A DNA stretch of 64,000 nucleotides from the NCBI GenBank assembly GCA_963629575.1, contig CAVGIM010000005.1, forward strand, positions 1-64,000, read 5' to 3'. This document shows, one piece after another, positions 50,703 through 59,459 of the stretch (position 1 is the stretch's first letter; every line of letters begins with the position of its first letter). A program made the translations under genes and the position numbers. The notes under the pieces are model-generated. The model was not told where the DNA came from and did no database searches. It saw only the letters and a program-made list of their open reading frames with translations. Source of the stretch: Hallerella sp963629575 (GTDB lineage Bacteria > Fibrobacterota > Fibrobacteria > Fibrobacterales > Fibrobacteraceae).

Positions 50703-51968
50703 TCAAGCGACATTTTTTTCGTTATCTGGCGTCAAGGCCTTTTTGACCAATTCCCTATCGACGACAAACTTCTTCGTGCCGGACCCGGGCAATTCATACA
50801 TCGCCTTCTGGAGCGTGCGTTCCACGATCGAGCGAAGCCCCCTGGCTCCCGTTTTCCGTTCCAGCGTAAAGGCGACGATTTCCGAAATGCCGTCGTCCGT
50901 AAAGGTCAGGTCGATTCCGTCCATCTTGAACAACTTGACAAACTGCTTGACAATCGCATTCTTCGGTTCGGTCAGAATCCGCTTCAACGCCGTTTCGTCG
51001 AGTTCCTGCAAGGCGACGACTATCGGCAAGCGTCCGACAAGCTCGGGCATCAGCCCAAAGTGAATCAGGTCGTCCGGTTCGAGCTGCTTGAAAAGCTTGG
51101 AAAGGGAATTGTCCTTCTCGGTGCGGATGTCCGCGCCAAAGCCCATGCCGCCCTGGTTTACGCGGTGAGCGATAATCTTGTCGAGCGTTTCGAAAGCGCC
51201 GCCGCAAACAAAGAGAATGTTCTTCGTGTTGATTTGCACGAGACTCTGCTCCGGATGCTTCCGACCACCCTTGGGGGGGACCGCGGCGACGGTTCCTTCC
51301 AGAATCTTCAAAAGTCCCTGCTGGACGCCTTCGCCCGAAACGTCACGCGTAATCGAAGGGTTCGCCGTCTTGCGCGCGATCTTGTCGATTTCGTCGATAA
51401 AGATAATACCGCGTTCCGCACGCGCCACGTCATAGTCCGCGGCCTGCAAAAGCCGCACCAGGATGTTTTCCACGTCCTCGCCGACATAGCCCGCTTCGGT
51501 GAGAACGGTCGCATCGGCTATAGAAAAGGGAACGTTCAGAAAACGGGCGAGCGTCTGGGCGAGAAGCGTCTTGCCGCTTCCCGTCGGACCGACTAAAAGC
51601 AGATTCGACTTTTCGATTTCCACATCGTCTGCCGGTTTCTTTCCGCCGATCGCGTCGCCATCGCGAAGACGCTTGTAATGATTGTACACCGCGACAGAAA
51701 GCGCCGTCTTCGCCTCGTCCTGTCCAATGACAAATTCATCGAGATGCGCCTTCAGCTCTTTCGGAGTCGGGAGCGGAGCCTTTGCCGCCGCGGCTTTCAC
51801 CTTGGCGGCATCTTTCGCGAGGTCGTCCAAAAGAAGATTGTAGCACGCCGACACACATTCATTGCAAATGTGGACATTCGCGCCAGATATCATCTTCATG
51901 ACCTGTTCCGCGGGCTTTCCGCAAAAGCTGCACGAAATCTGGGAATGATTCTTTCCGCTCTTGTACAT
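50703..51968 (-). CDS. clpX: ATP-dependent unfoldase ClpX
   Basis: 421 residues. N-terminal four-Cys zinc domain (CSFCGK, CNEC), then AAA+ with GPTGSGKTLLAQTLA and IIFIDEIDKIA, and the GFGAD and RIVVAL-type small-domain motifs. Unfolds tagged substrates for ClpP. AAGG lies 8 nt before the ATG. 31 nt downstream of clpP. Confidence 0.97.
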   Translation of the reverse strand: MYKSGKNHSQISCSFCGKPAEQVMKMISGANVHICNECVSACYNLLLDDLAKDAAKVKAAAAKAPLPTPKELKAHLDEFVIGQDEAKTALSVAVYNHYKRLRDGDAIGGKKPADDVEIEKSNLLLVGPTGSGKTLLAQTLARFLNVPFSIADATVLTEAGYVGEDVENILVRLLQAADYDVARAERGIIFIDEIDKIARKTANPSITRDVSGEGVQQGLLKILEGTVAAVPPKGGRKHPEQSLVQINTKNILFVCGGAFETLDKIIAHRVNQGGMGFGADIRTEKDNSLSKLFKQLEPDDLIHFGLMPELVGRLPIVVALQELDETALKRILTEPKNAIVKQFVKLFKMDGIDLTFTDDGISEIVAFTLERKTGARGLRSIVERTLQKAMYELPGSGTKKFVVDRELVKKALTPDNEKNVA

Positions 51969-51999
51969 CGAAGCGACCTTTATATTCTAAGCGCGAAGC

Positions 52000-52584
52000 C
52001 TAGACCTTGTGCGGTTTGAAAATTTCATCGATCACGCCAAATTCCAGAGCCTCTTCCGGCGTCAGGAAAAAGTCGCGTTCCGTCTTTTCGCGGACTTCTT
52101 CAATCGAGCGTCCGGAATGCTCCGCGATAATCTGCGAAAGCATTTCGCGGGTACGCACCAGCTCCTTCGCATGGACCTGGATATCCGTCGATTGGCCAGT
52201 CACCGCGCCCGACGGCTGGTGCAACATGATTCGGGAATGAGGCAGCGCGTAACGCTTGCCCTTTGTCCCCGAAGCGAGCAGAATCGCCGCCATCGAAATG
52301 CTGTCTCCGACGCAAATCGTCGCCACGTTCGGACGAATGTGCTGCATCGTGTCGTAGATGGCGAGACCGGCAGACACGTAGCCACCCGGGCTGTTGATGT
52401 ACAGGGTAATGTCTTTCTCGGGATTCTCGTATTCCAGGAAAATCATCTGGGCCATCACGTTGTTCGCGACTTCGTCATTTATCGGCGTTCCGAGAAAGAT
52501 GATGCGTTCCTTGAGAAGCCTGGAATAGATGTCATAGGCGCGTTCACCGTGACCGGTGTTTTCAATGATGGTTGGAATGACCAT
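52000..52584 (-). CDS. clpP: ATP-dependent Clp protease proteolytic subunit
   Basis: 194 residues. The catalytic triad is Ser97 (GDSISMAA), His122 (MLHQP) and Asp171 (ERDFF), the same numbering as mature E. coli ClpP. The canonical GQAASM reads GDSISM. Forms the barrel paired with ClpX next door. AGGGGA stands 5-6 nt before the ATG; tig ends 16 nt upstream. Confidence 0.97.
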   Translation of the reverse strand: MVIPTIIENTGHGERAYDIYSRLLKERIIFLGTPINDEVANNVMAQMIFLEYENPEKDITLYINSPGGYVSAGLAIYDTMQHIRPNVATICVGDSISMAAILLASGTKGKRYALPHSRIMLHQPSGAVTGQSTDIQVHAKELVRTREMLSQIIAEHSGRSIEEVREKTERDFFLTPEEALEFGVIDEIFKPHKV

Positions 52585-52600
52585 GAATTTCCCCTAAAAG

Positions 52601-53854
52601 TTACTTGGCAGCCTCTTCGTGCTTGATGCCGACAAGCAGGTCGGAAGCCATTTCCACGCGAAGCTCGTTGCGGAGAGCGACCGTGCGACCGGACTGGCGG
52701 AAGTGGTCCTTCAGGGTCGGAGCCTCGACGCCGTAAGCCTTGGCGATTTCCTCGATCCGCGCATCGACCATCGCCTGGCTGGGCTTGAGCTTTTCCTTGT
52801 TCGCGATAAATTCCAGAATGCGGTGCTTCTTGATTTCGCGGACGGCTTCCGGCTCGAGCGTCTTGAGATCCTCTTCGGTCGGTTCGATGTCTTCGTTCGT
52901 GCCGGCATGGCGTTTGAGCGTGTACTTGACGAGATCGATGACGCGGGCGTGCGGAACGTCAAACGGATTCGCTTCGATCAGCTTGTCAATCGCTTCGTTC
53001 AGCGCCTTGCTCTTGGCTAGATTTTGCTTGTTGTTGACGAGACTCGTCTGGACATTGTCCTTGAGTTCGGCTTCGTCCTTGACACCGACCTTCCTAAAAA
53101 ATTCCTCGTCCATCTTCGGGGCGCGGATTTCGCGGACATCGGTTACTTCGACCTTGAAATCGGCGGTCTTGCCGCGGTACTGCTCGTCCTTGTGGTCCGC
53201 GGGATAGACAAAGTGAATTTCCTTGTTGTCGCCCTTCTTCACTCCGGTAAGGCCTTCGTCAAATCCCGGAGAAGACGATTCGCCGAGAAGCGTACGGAAT
53301 TCGCGGTCTTCGGGAATTTCCTTCGTTTCGCCATCGATATTCACTTCGATGTAGTTTCCGACGACGACATCGCCCTTCTTCGATTCGCGATCGACGGATT
53401 CCGCCGACGAATACATCTGCAACACGCGATCCAGTTCCGCCTTGACTTCTTCTTCGGAGACCGCCACTTCGGGAACGGTAATCCCGAGGCTTTCGTAACC
53501 CTTGATGTCGATTTCCGGATCGACTTCGACAATTGCCGTAAACGAAATGTCGGACTTTTCGTCATCCTTGAAATTTTCGACCTTGACGCGGGAAACCGGA
53601 ACGAGGTTCGCCTTCTTCAGCTCGTCGGAAAGCGTGCTGTTCATCAGTTCCTCGACGCATTCCTGGCGAATCATCTTGCCAAAGCGCGAAACGACGATAT
53701 GGCGCGGAGTGGCTCCGGCGCGAAAACCTTTCAGTTGCACTTCCTTGCGGTACTGTGTCACCTTCTTCTCGAAAGGCGCCTTCAGGGCGTCCTGGGGAAT
53801 GGCGATTTCGATATTGCGGACTGTAGAGCTGGTTTCTTTAATCGAAACGGTCAT
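52601..53854 (-). CDS. tig: Trigger factor
   Basis: 417 residues. N-terminal ribosome-binding domain (KGFRAGATPRHIVVSRFG, variant of the usual GFRxGKxP signature), middle FKBP-like isomerase domain (GDVVVGNYIEVNIDG), C-terminal helical chaperone domain. Cotranslational folding at the ribosome exit. GGAG lies 5 nt before the ATG. Starts 32 nt after the tRNA-Leu gene, in the classical tig-clpP-clpX-lon order. Confidence 0.95.
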   Translation of the reverse strand: MTVSIKETSSTVRNIEIAIPQDALKAPFEKKVTQYRKEVQLKGFRAGATPRHIVVSRFGKMIRQECVEELMNSTLSDELKKANLVPVSRVKVENFKDDEKSDISFTAIVEVDPEIDIKGYESLGITVPEVAVSEEEVKAELDRVLQMYSSAESVDRESKKGDVVVGNYIEVNIDGETKEIPEDREFRTLLGESSSPGFDEGLTGVKKGDNKEIHFVYPADHKDEQYRGKTADFKVEVTDVREIRAPKMDEEFFRKVGVKDEAELKDNVQTSLVNNKQNLAKSKALNEAIDKLIEANPFDVPHARVIDLVKYTLKRHAGTNEDIEPTEEDLKTLEPEAVREIKKHRILEFIANKEKLKPSQAMVDARIEEIAKAYGVEAPTLKDHFRQSGRTVALRNELRVEMASDLLVGIKHEEAAK

Positions 53855-53886
53855 GTTGTCTCCATAAGTGAAAAACTCGGTAAGAA

Positions 53887-53966
53887 TGCGAGGGGAGGGA
53901 GTCGAACCCTCACGATTTCTCGCCAGATCCTAAGTCTGGTGCGTCTGCCAATTCCGCCACTCTCGC
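53887..53966 (-). tRNA. tRNA-Leu (anticodon UAG)
   Basis: Class II tRNA with a long variable arm (CGA-gaaa-TCG). Anticodon stem CCAGA/TCTGG with loop CTTAGGA gives UAG. T-arm GAGGG-TTCGACT-CCCTC is perfect. The acceptor stem GCGAGAG/CCCTCGC has one A-C mismatch at pair 6-67. CCA is not encoded; the discriminator is A. TATTTTTG (53977-53984, minus) is the probable -10. Confidence 0.93.
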
Positions 53967-53975
53967 GTTTCGAAG

Positions 53976-53985
53976 CCAAAAATAG
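53976..53985 (-). promoter_or_regulatory. Putative -10 element of tRNA-Leu / tig operon
   Basis: CTATTTTTGG on the minus strand, an exact TAnnTTTG, 10 nt before the tRNA 5' end. Confidence 0.5.
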
Positions 53986-54017
53986 AAAAAAGCGTCTCGT
54001 TTAGAAAAGGAATCAAG

Positions 54018-54025
54018 TATTTTTG
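54018..54025 (+). promoter_or_regulatory. Putative -10 element of the flippase gene
   Basis: TATTTTTG, exact TAnnTTTG. A start about 6 nt downstream would fall on the GTG at 54031. Confidence 0.4.
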
Positions 54026-55269
54026 TGTTCGTGTCGGGCACTTTTCGGACCATTCGAATCGGAATCTTTATTTCTGCGGTGAACCTTCTCATCCAGATTG
54101 TGGTTTTCCTTGCCGGAAACATCATCGCGAAAAACCTGGGAAACATCGATTTCGCCCATTTCGGGGTGTTGCAAAGCGATTACGCTATCTTTACCGCGGT
54201 CGCCGACTTCGGAACGACCACTCTCCTGCTCGCCTTCTTCGGGAAGAACGCCGTCAAGGGAAAGCTGTTGGACTTTGCGTTCCAGTTGCGATATGCGCTC
54301 GCATTCGCCTCGATGTTCCTGATGGCGATTTTCGCCTGCTCCGTCCGAAAGCACCACCCCGTATTCCGCGCGGAATTCATCCTCGCGTTTGGGCTTCTCT
54401 TCCAGCATGCGTTTTTCGACTGGTACTTCATCTGCGGAAAATTCTGGAAAAGACTTCTTCTTTCCAAGGTACTGCACGCGACTTCATACGCCGCGGTCAT
54501 GGGATTTTCCCTGTTCTACCTCCGCACGCAAAGCATCGAAGGCATCGCCCTATCGATGGTCATCGCCGCGCTTCCCGCCTGGAGCTTTGGCGCGACCGCG
54601 GCTCTCCGCCCAAGGATCTTGAAGTTCGGCCATCGCAGCGTCCTGTTCATCCGTCTCATGCTCGAAAAGGCGTTTCCCATCGCCCTTTCGAGCCTCGCGA
54701 GCTTCCTCTATCTGCCGCTCGGGCTTTACGCCATGGATTTCTATGCACCGCGCGAACCGTTCAGCGGATACAACTATGCGCACAAGTTAATCCTCCTCGC
54801 CTCGGGACTGATGGTGAACTTCATCTCGTCTTCGCTTGTGTCCAGGCACGAATCCGGCGATTCGAATTTTCACGTAAAGGACATCGCGACATTCACCGCG
54901 TTTATCGCGCTTTGCGCCTCTCCCGCATGGATATGCCCCGAATTTTGCCTAAAGGCGCTTTTCTTCGCCTCGCCCATCGGCACGGACCCGAACATTCTCG
55001 CCTTCGGTGCGAGCTCTCTTTCCATCCTCGCGTTTTCCGTCATCCTGCAAGCTCTTCGCATGACCCTCGTCGCGGCCATGCTCAAGGAAAAAAGGCTCTG
55101 GACCTACGTGGCGTTTATCTTCCTCGGCGGTGCGCTAAACGCCCTTGCCGTGTTCATTGCGCCAAGACTCGGTCCGGGATTTCAAGCGATTCCGTTTCTT
55201 GCGCTAACCGGAGATGTCGCTCTGAGCGCGCTTCTCTTCGGGTATTTCCGGAAGAGGTTTTGCCGGTAG
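54025..55269 (+). CDS. Polysaccharide flippase-like membrane protein
   Basis: 414 residues with about 12 hydrophobic segments, resembling the oligosaccharide flippase (Wzx/MATE-like) superfamily: IGIFISAVNLLIQIVVFLAGNIIAKNLG is typical of the first helix pair. Probably moves lipid-linked sugar units across the inner membrane. GTG at 54025 (reads MFVSG) or 54031 may be the start; both lack a well-spaced ribosome site. Its 3' end overlaps the convergent polymerase gene by 66 nt, which is unusual. Confidence 0.8.
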   Translation: MFVSGTFRTIRIGIFISAVNLLIQIVVFLAGNIIAKNLGNIDFAHFGVLQSDYAIFTAVADFGTTTLLLAFFGKNAVKGKLLDFAFQLRYALAFASMFLMAIFACSVRKHHPVFRAEFILAFGLLFQHAFFDWYFICGKFWKRLLLSKVLHATSYAAVMGFSLFYLRTQSIEGIALSMVIAALPAWSFGATAALRPRILKFGHRSVLFIRLMLEKAFPIALSSLASFLYLPLGLYAMDFYAPREPFSGYNYAHKLILLASGLMVNFISSSLVSRHESGDSNFHVKDIATFTAFIALCASPAWICPEFCLKALFFASPIGTDPNILAFGASSLSILAFSVILQALRMTLVAAMLKEKRLWTYVAFIFLGGALNALAVFIAPRLGPGFQAIPFLALTGDVALSALLFGYFRKRFCR

Positions 55270-56517
55270 CTTGCAAATGGCGGAGACGACCCAGACGATG
55301 ATTCCCCATGCCCAAAAGATTCCCTGCTTGTAGCCCGCGATAAAGAACCAGAAGCCAACGAAATAGATAAAGAAAACATAGATCATCACCTTCTGCGGAT
55401 CTTTTCGTCGCTTGAGACTCGCAAACAGAACGCACATCCCGAGACCGACAAGAAACGGCACGACAAAGCATCCCGGAAGCCCAAAATCCTTGTACACTTC
55501 CCACAGATACCCTGTCGTATTGTAGCCCGGAATTTTCTGGACGCTCTCGTTGTAAATGCCGTCCCAGCCGAAACTGTTTTTCAGAGGAATGGCAATGCGA
55601 AAATAATCAAGCATCCCCGAAAAGAAGTCGATTCCATACGTAAAAGGGTGAATTTCCCTGTCTGGCGGAGGATTTACCGCGTAATCCAGATTCCAGTAAT
55701 TGTTCGCCACATACTTGTACGGCATCGTCATCGCAGCGTCCATCGTCATCGACTTGATCGATGAATCGCCCCCATACTGCGACCGGGCGGACGCGACAAA
55801 GACAAAGGCGACGATTCCAAAAACCATCAACGAGGCTATCAGGAGAACGGAAATCCGGCGGCACAAAAAATTGAACAGGATGACGACAAATCCGACGCAC
55901 ATAAAAAAAGTCGTACGGCTCGGATAGGCGCAAACGCTCAGCACGCACACGGCGGGAACGACGATTCTCGAAATCCAGCGAATCCAGCGGACCGGATTGA
56001 GCGACCGGAACATCGAAACCCCAAACAGCAGGATGACAAGCGGAGCGCTCGAAAAAAACTGCGCATAGAGTCCGTAGTCCACCTTTCGCGAGGCCCAGTA
56101 GCTCGCATTTCCTGAAAACAGGATGAGATTTCCCACAATTTTGAGAATTCCGAAAATGCCGACCAGATAGGCAAGCAGTACAAGACAGGAAAAGACAAAG
56201 TGCAGTTTCCAGTTGTAGAGTGAATTTTCCACAACCTCACGGCCTTTCGCTTGAAGTCCGCTCCACTCGAAAAGCAGACACGCCGACGAAAAGGAAAGCA
56301 AGGCGCCGAGCCAGACGAACCACGTCTTCGCATGAAAAGGCGTCATCGCATGGTCAAGGCGCAAATAGGCAAAAGCCAAGGTCAGACACTGAAAAAAGAT
56401 GTAAATGGTCGCCGGCGAGAAAAAATCCAGCTTCCTTTTCCACACATAGAACAGCAGCCCGACCACAACAAGGAAGAGAACCGTCGTTTCGGGGTATTCG
56501 GAAACCAGCGCAAACAT
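55204..56517 (-). CDS. O-antigen/oligosaccharide polymerase-like membrane protein
   Basis: 437 residues, about 11-12 hydrophobic segments with a larger periplasmic loop between about 265 and 340, the pattern of Wzy-type repeat-unit polymerases. Sequence identity is not strong enough to name it. It starts 5 nt after the chain-length gene (TAGGCCTG then ATG), so the order export, chain length, polymerase forms one operon. Confidence 0.78.
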   Translation of the reverse strand: MFALVSEYPETTVLFLVVVGLLFYVWKRKLDFFSPATIYIFFQCLTLAFAYLRLDHAMTPFHAKTWFVWLGALLSFSSACLLFEWSGLQAKGREVVENSLYNWKLHFVFSCLVLLAYLVGIFGILKIVGNLILFSGNASYWASRKVDYGLYAQFFSSAPLVILLFGVSMFRSLNPVRWIRWISRIVVPAVCVLSVCAYPSRTTFFMCVGFVVILFNFLCRRISVLLIASLMVFGIVAFVFVASARSQYGGDSSIKSMTMDAAMTMPYKYVANNYWNLDYAVNPPPDREIHPFTYGIDFFSGMLDYFRIAIPLKNSFGWDGIYNESVQKIPGYNTTGYLWEVYKDFGLPGCFVVPFLVGLGMCVLFASLKRRKDPQKVMIYVFFIYFVGFWFFIAGYKQGIFWAWGIIVWVVSAICKLPAKPLPEIPEEKRAQSDISG

Positions 56518-56522
56518 CAGGC

Positions 56523-57722
56523 CTAGCGCTTCATCCTAAAGAAAGCGACAAAGGAACTCCACTCGTTGTCCAGCCTGGAACCGGTCCCCTTTTGCGAAGC
56601 GAGCAGTTCCAGAAAATTGCAGAGCATCGTTGCGAAAAGAAACGAGACAAACACCGTAAACATCAGCATCACCCCTCGCAGAGGGAACACCTTCTTGTCG
56701 TTCGGCCAAGGCGCTTCGAGCACGTGCAAATTGGTAAGCTTCTTTGCCTCTTCGAGCTGCATCTGCTCGCTCTGCTGCCGAAGGAGCTTGTACATCGCAG
56801 CCTGGACCTTGATTTCCTCTTCCTTCCGCATGAATTCCGCGCCGAGTTCCGGGCTCTTCTTGAGCGCGACAATTCCCGACGCCTGCTGCTTTCCTTCGAG
56901 CGTCTGGTTTATCGATGCATTCAAGGCGGCGTAACGCTTTGAAAGTTCGTCATAGCGCTTGGAATTTTCACCGTGCAGTTTTCGCTCGTAATTCATTTCG
57001 ACAGCAACCGCTTCCCGCTCGGACTGGAGCGCGCTCAGATACTTAATGGTCGCTTCCATCTGGATCGTCGGCTCGTAGAAATTGTTGTCCGTCTGGAACT
57101 TCACAAAGTCGCGCTGCAGGGAATCCAGGTCCTTCAGGCAAAGCTCGATTCGGCTTTCAAAGTATTCCCGGCTCTGCTTCGCCTGGAGCGTCTTGAACGC
57201 GTTGAACATGGAGTCCGCCTTTTCGAGCATAAAGGTCGCCATTTCCGACGCAAGCACAAAGTCCTCGTCCTCGATCGATATTTCGAGCATGCTCTCGTCG
57301 GTGAGCTTGAGCGAAAAGTTCTTGCGGAACATTTTCAGCAGGTCGGCGCGAAACTTGCCGTCAAATTCATAATGCGTCGCCAGGTCGAACCGGTCTATCA
57401 CCATGTCCTGCAGTTCCTTGGAATTGAAAATCGTCCAGATGGCGTCCGCATCGACAGAGCCCATCGAAAGCCCGAGCATCGACGCATACGAAGAAAGCTC
57501 CTCGCCGAGCATCCCGTTCAGTGCGTTCATCCCCGAAGAACTCGGAGGCGGCGTCACGACGGCCTTCGCCGCATAGACCGGACGCACGACCCACATCACA
57601 AGCACAAAGACCGCAATCGTCGGAATCAGCACAATCAAAGCGCAAAGCTTGAAATGCTTCAAGTCGTTGTTGAGAATCCGCAAAAGCGTTTCCGTCAAGC
57701 CGGGAGTTTCGTTCGATTGCAT
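56523..57722 (-). CDS. Wzz-like polysaccharide chain-length determinant
   Basis: 399 residues. One transmembrane helix near the N-terminus (about 27-48) and one near the C-terminus (about 350-375) flank a large periplasmic, mostly helical, coiled-coil-rich domain (FKTLQAKQSREYFESRIELCLKDL), the layout of Wzz/polysaccharide co-polymerases. No kinase domain. Expected to set glycan chain length. Starts 4 nt after the export gene stop. Confidence 0.83.
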   Translation of the reverse strand: MQSNETPGLTETLLRILNNDLKHFKLCALIVLIPTIAVFVLVMWVVRPVYAAKAVVTPPPSSSGMNALNGMLGEELSSYASMLGLSMGSVDADAIWTIFNSKELQDMVIDRFDLATHYEFDGKFRADLLKMFRKNFSLKLTDESMLEISIEDEDFVLASEMATFMLEKADSMFNAFKTLQAKQSREYFESRIELCLKDLDSLQRDFVKFQTDNNFYEPTIQMEATIKYLSALQSEREAVAVEMNYERKLHGENSKRYDELSKRYAALNASINQTLEGKQQASGIVALKKSPELGAEFMRKEEEIKVQAAMYKLLRQQSEQMQLEEAKKLTNLHVLEAPWPNDKKVFPLRGVMLMFTVFVSFLFATMLCNFLELLASQKGTGSRLDNEWSSFVAFFRMKR

Positions 57723-57726
57723 AGGC

Positions 57727-58890
57727 CTACTTGTAGTTGACGTAAATGATGAAAGCCGAAGAAACGACCGTCAGGAGAGAGGCGACAAACAGCGTAAAGT
57801 CCTTGAAGCGCTCATACGTGCTCTTTGGAAGTTCGATATAGTCCCCCGGCAAGATAGGATCGCGGGTCGCATTGACATAGATAGTCTCCCGGTCGCCGCG
57901 AATCACTTTCACCTGGTCAAAGGATCCCGAAGTCGTCAGGACGCCCGCCGCCGAAATATAGTCCAGCGCATGCCACGAAGGATCGTAGGCCTGTCGCCCG
58001 ACTCCGCCGACCGCCCCGCCCACATAGACAAGCAGCGGCTTTAGCGTAAACTCGATTTCCACTCCCGCCGGAACGACCGTCTTGTCAATATCCTTCACCG
58101 GAATCGAACGGGACGAGTTGTCCTTGTCGCGAATCACCACCGACTGGTATCCCATGTTGGGCAAGCGATCCCCGCCGGCAATTTTAAAGTAGTCCTGGAT
58201 CGTGCGACCTTCGACATAGGGCACAGCCGACCGGTAATTCGGAAGAATCAGCGTCACGGAATTCTTCATGTCGGCAAACGGAATAAAAATCTGGTCGCCA
58301 GGTTCAATCATCACGTCGCCTTCGAAATGTCCCTCGTTGCTCACCTTCTGCCAATCGATATGGAGCGTATCCTTGCCTCGAATCACGAGAATGTCGTCGT
58401 CGCGCCCCGAAGGCAAGATGTTTCCCACCATTTTGAGAAGCCGGCTGAGTCGTGTCTGAGGTTCCACCAGGACCTGCCCCACCTGCGGAACGGCCCCCAT
58501 CACGCTCACGATGTTTTTTTTCAGTTGGGCGAGCTGGACAAAGCAATACTTCGGATTGTAACGCGTCGAGACCAGTTTCAGGATTTCCGTGCGCGCTTCG
58601 GCGATAGTCTTTCCCGCGACATTCACCGAACCGCATTCCTCGATAACGACGTTTCCATCCGGATAGACCTTCGCCGAAAGGTAATTGCTTTCGAGCATGA
58701 TGTCCAGGTAGTCGCCCGGTCCCAGCTTGTAGTTCGAATCGACAAGTCCTTCGCTATAAGTCGGTTGCATCGTCACCGAGCTGCGCTGGAACGAAGACGG
58801 CGTGCTTGCGGAAATCGAGGAAAAGGCGCCGATATCCGCGGCAAACAGGCTAGCGCACAGCAAAAGGGAATACGCCAATATTTTAAACAT
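57727..58890 (-). CDS. Polysaccharide export protein (Wza-like)
   Basis: 387 residues. Signal peptide (LLLCASLFAADIG, no convincing lipobox), then a Poly_export domain (YKLGPGDYLDIML) and at least two SLBB-like units (VSVMGAVPQVGQVLV, LLVYVGGAVGGVG), with a C-terminal transmembrane helix (FTLFVASLLTVVSSAFIIYV). Forms or contacts the outer-membrane channel. The ribosome site is weak. A TATTTTAA element lies about 30 nt upstream. Confidence 0.87.
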   Translation of the reverse strand: MFKILAYSLLLCASLFAADIGAFSSISASTPSSFQRSSVTMQPTYSEGLVDSNYKLGPGDYLDIMLESNYLSAKVYPDGNVVIEECGSVNVAGKTIAEARTEILKLVSTRYNPKYCFVQLAQLKKNIVSVMGAVPQVGQVLVEPQTRLSRLLKMVGNILPSGRDDDILVIRGKDTLHIDWQKVSNEGHFEGDVMIEPGDQIFIPFADMKNSVTLILPNYRSAVPYVEGRTIQDYFKIAGGDRLPNMGYQSVVIRDKDNSSRSIPVKDIDKTVVPAGVEIEFTLKPLLVYVGGAVGGVGRQAYDPSWHALDYISAAGVLTTSGSFDQVKVIRGDRETIYVNATRDPILPGDYIELPKSTYERFKDFTLFVASLLTVVSSAFIIYVNYK

Positions 58891-58919
58891 ATGCTTTCAC
58901 AAAAAAGACAGGGTTCTCG

Positions 58920-58929
58920 CTTAAAATAG
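58920..58929 (-). promoter_or_regulatory. Putative -10 element of the export operon
   Basis: CTATTTTAAG on the minus strand, right after the rplQ terminator and about 30 nt before the Wza-like start codon. Confidence 0.4.
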
Positions 58930-58930
58930 A

Positions 58931-58959
58931 AAAACCCGGCTTGTGCAAGTCGGGTTTTT
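58931..58959 (-). terminator. Terminator of the ribosomal protein operon
   Basis: AAAACCCGGCTT / AAGTCGGGTTTT, 12 pairs with one G-T, GTGC loop, T-run on both strands. It lies 17 nt after the rplQ stop codon. Confidence 0.88.
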
Positions 58960-58976
58960 CTCGATAATCGCAAAGA

Positions 58977-59456
58977 TTACTTTTCGGCTTCCTTGGCGGC
59001 ACCCTTGACCATGTCAATCGGCTTGGCTTCGGCTACGGGCGCTTCCGTGCTCGGAGCGACCTTGGCCTTGATTTCGTCTTCGACGAGAGAAACCAGAGCC
59101 ATTTCGGCAGAGTCGCCCGGACGATGCGGACCGAGCTTCAGCACGCGCGTATAGCCGCCATTGCGGTTCTTGTAGCGCGGACCAATCACGCTGAAAAGTC
59201 CCTGAAGGACCTTCGGATCGCGCACAAAGCGGGCTGCTTCGCGACGAGCGGAAAGGTCGCCCTTCTTTGCATAGGTCACCAGGCGATCCACCACTCCGCG
59301 GACAAGGCGAGCCTTGAGGAGCGTCGTGCGCACGGAGCGCTTGAGCTGGTCCTCTTCCAGGCCTTTTTCGAGGATGGAAGTCGCGAGGCTACGGAGAATG
59401 GCACGTTTATGCTGTGCATTTGCACCGAGTTTCTTGTTCTTTACACCGTGTCTCAT
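58977..59456 (-). CDS. rplQ: 50S ribosomal protein L17
   Basis: 159 residues; the core (residues 1-125, MRHGVKNKKLGANAQHKRA) is standard L17. A roughly 30-residue Ala/Glu/Lys-rich C-terminal tail is extra. AGGATTA precedes the ATG; 3 nt after rpoA, last gene of the operon. Confidence 0.96.
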   Translation of the reverse strand: MRHGVKNKKLGANAQHKRAILRSLATSILEKGLEEDQLKRSVRTTLLKARLVRGVVDRLVTYAKKGDLSARREAARFVRDPKVLQGLFSVIGPRYKNRNGGYTRVLKLGPHRPGDSAEMALVSLVEDEIKAKVAPSTEAPVAEAKPIDMVKGAAKEAEK

Positions 59457-59459
59457 TTT

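Noticed and set aside
54025..58890. Complete O-antigen or capsule locus
   Set aside because: Flippase, polymerase, chain-length and export homologues are present, but no glycosyltransferase or initiating sugar transferase, so only the export part is here.
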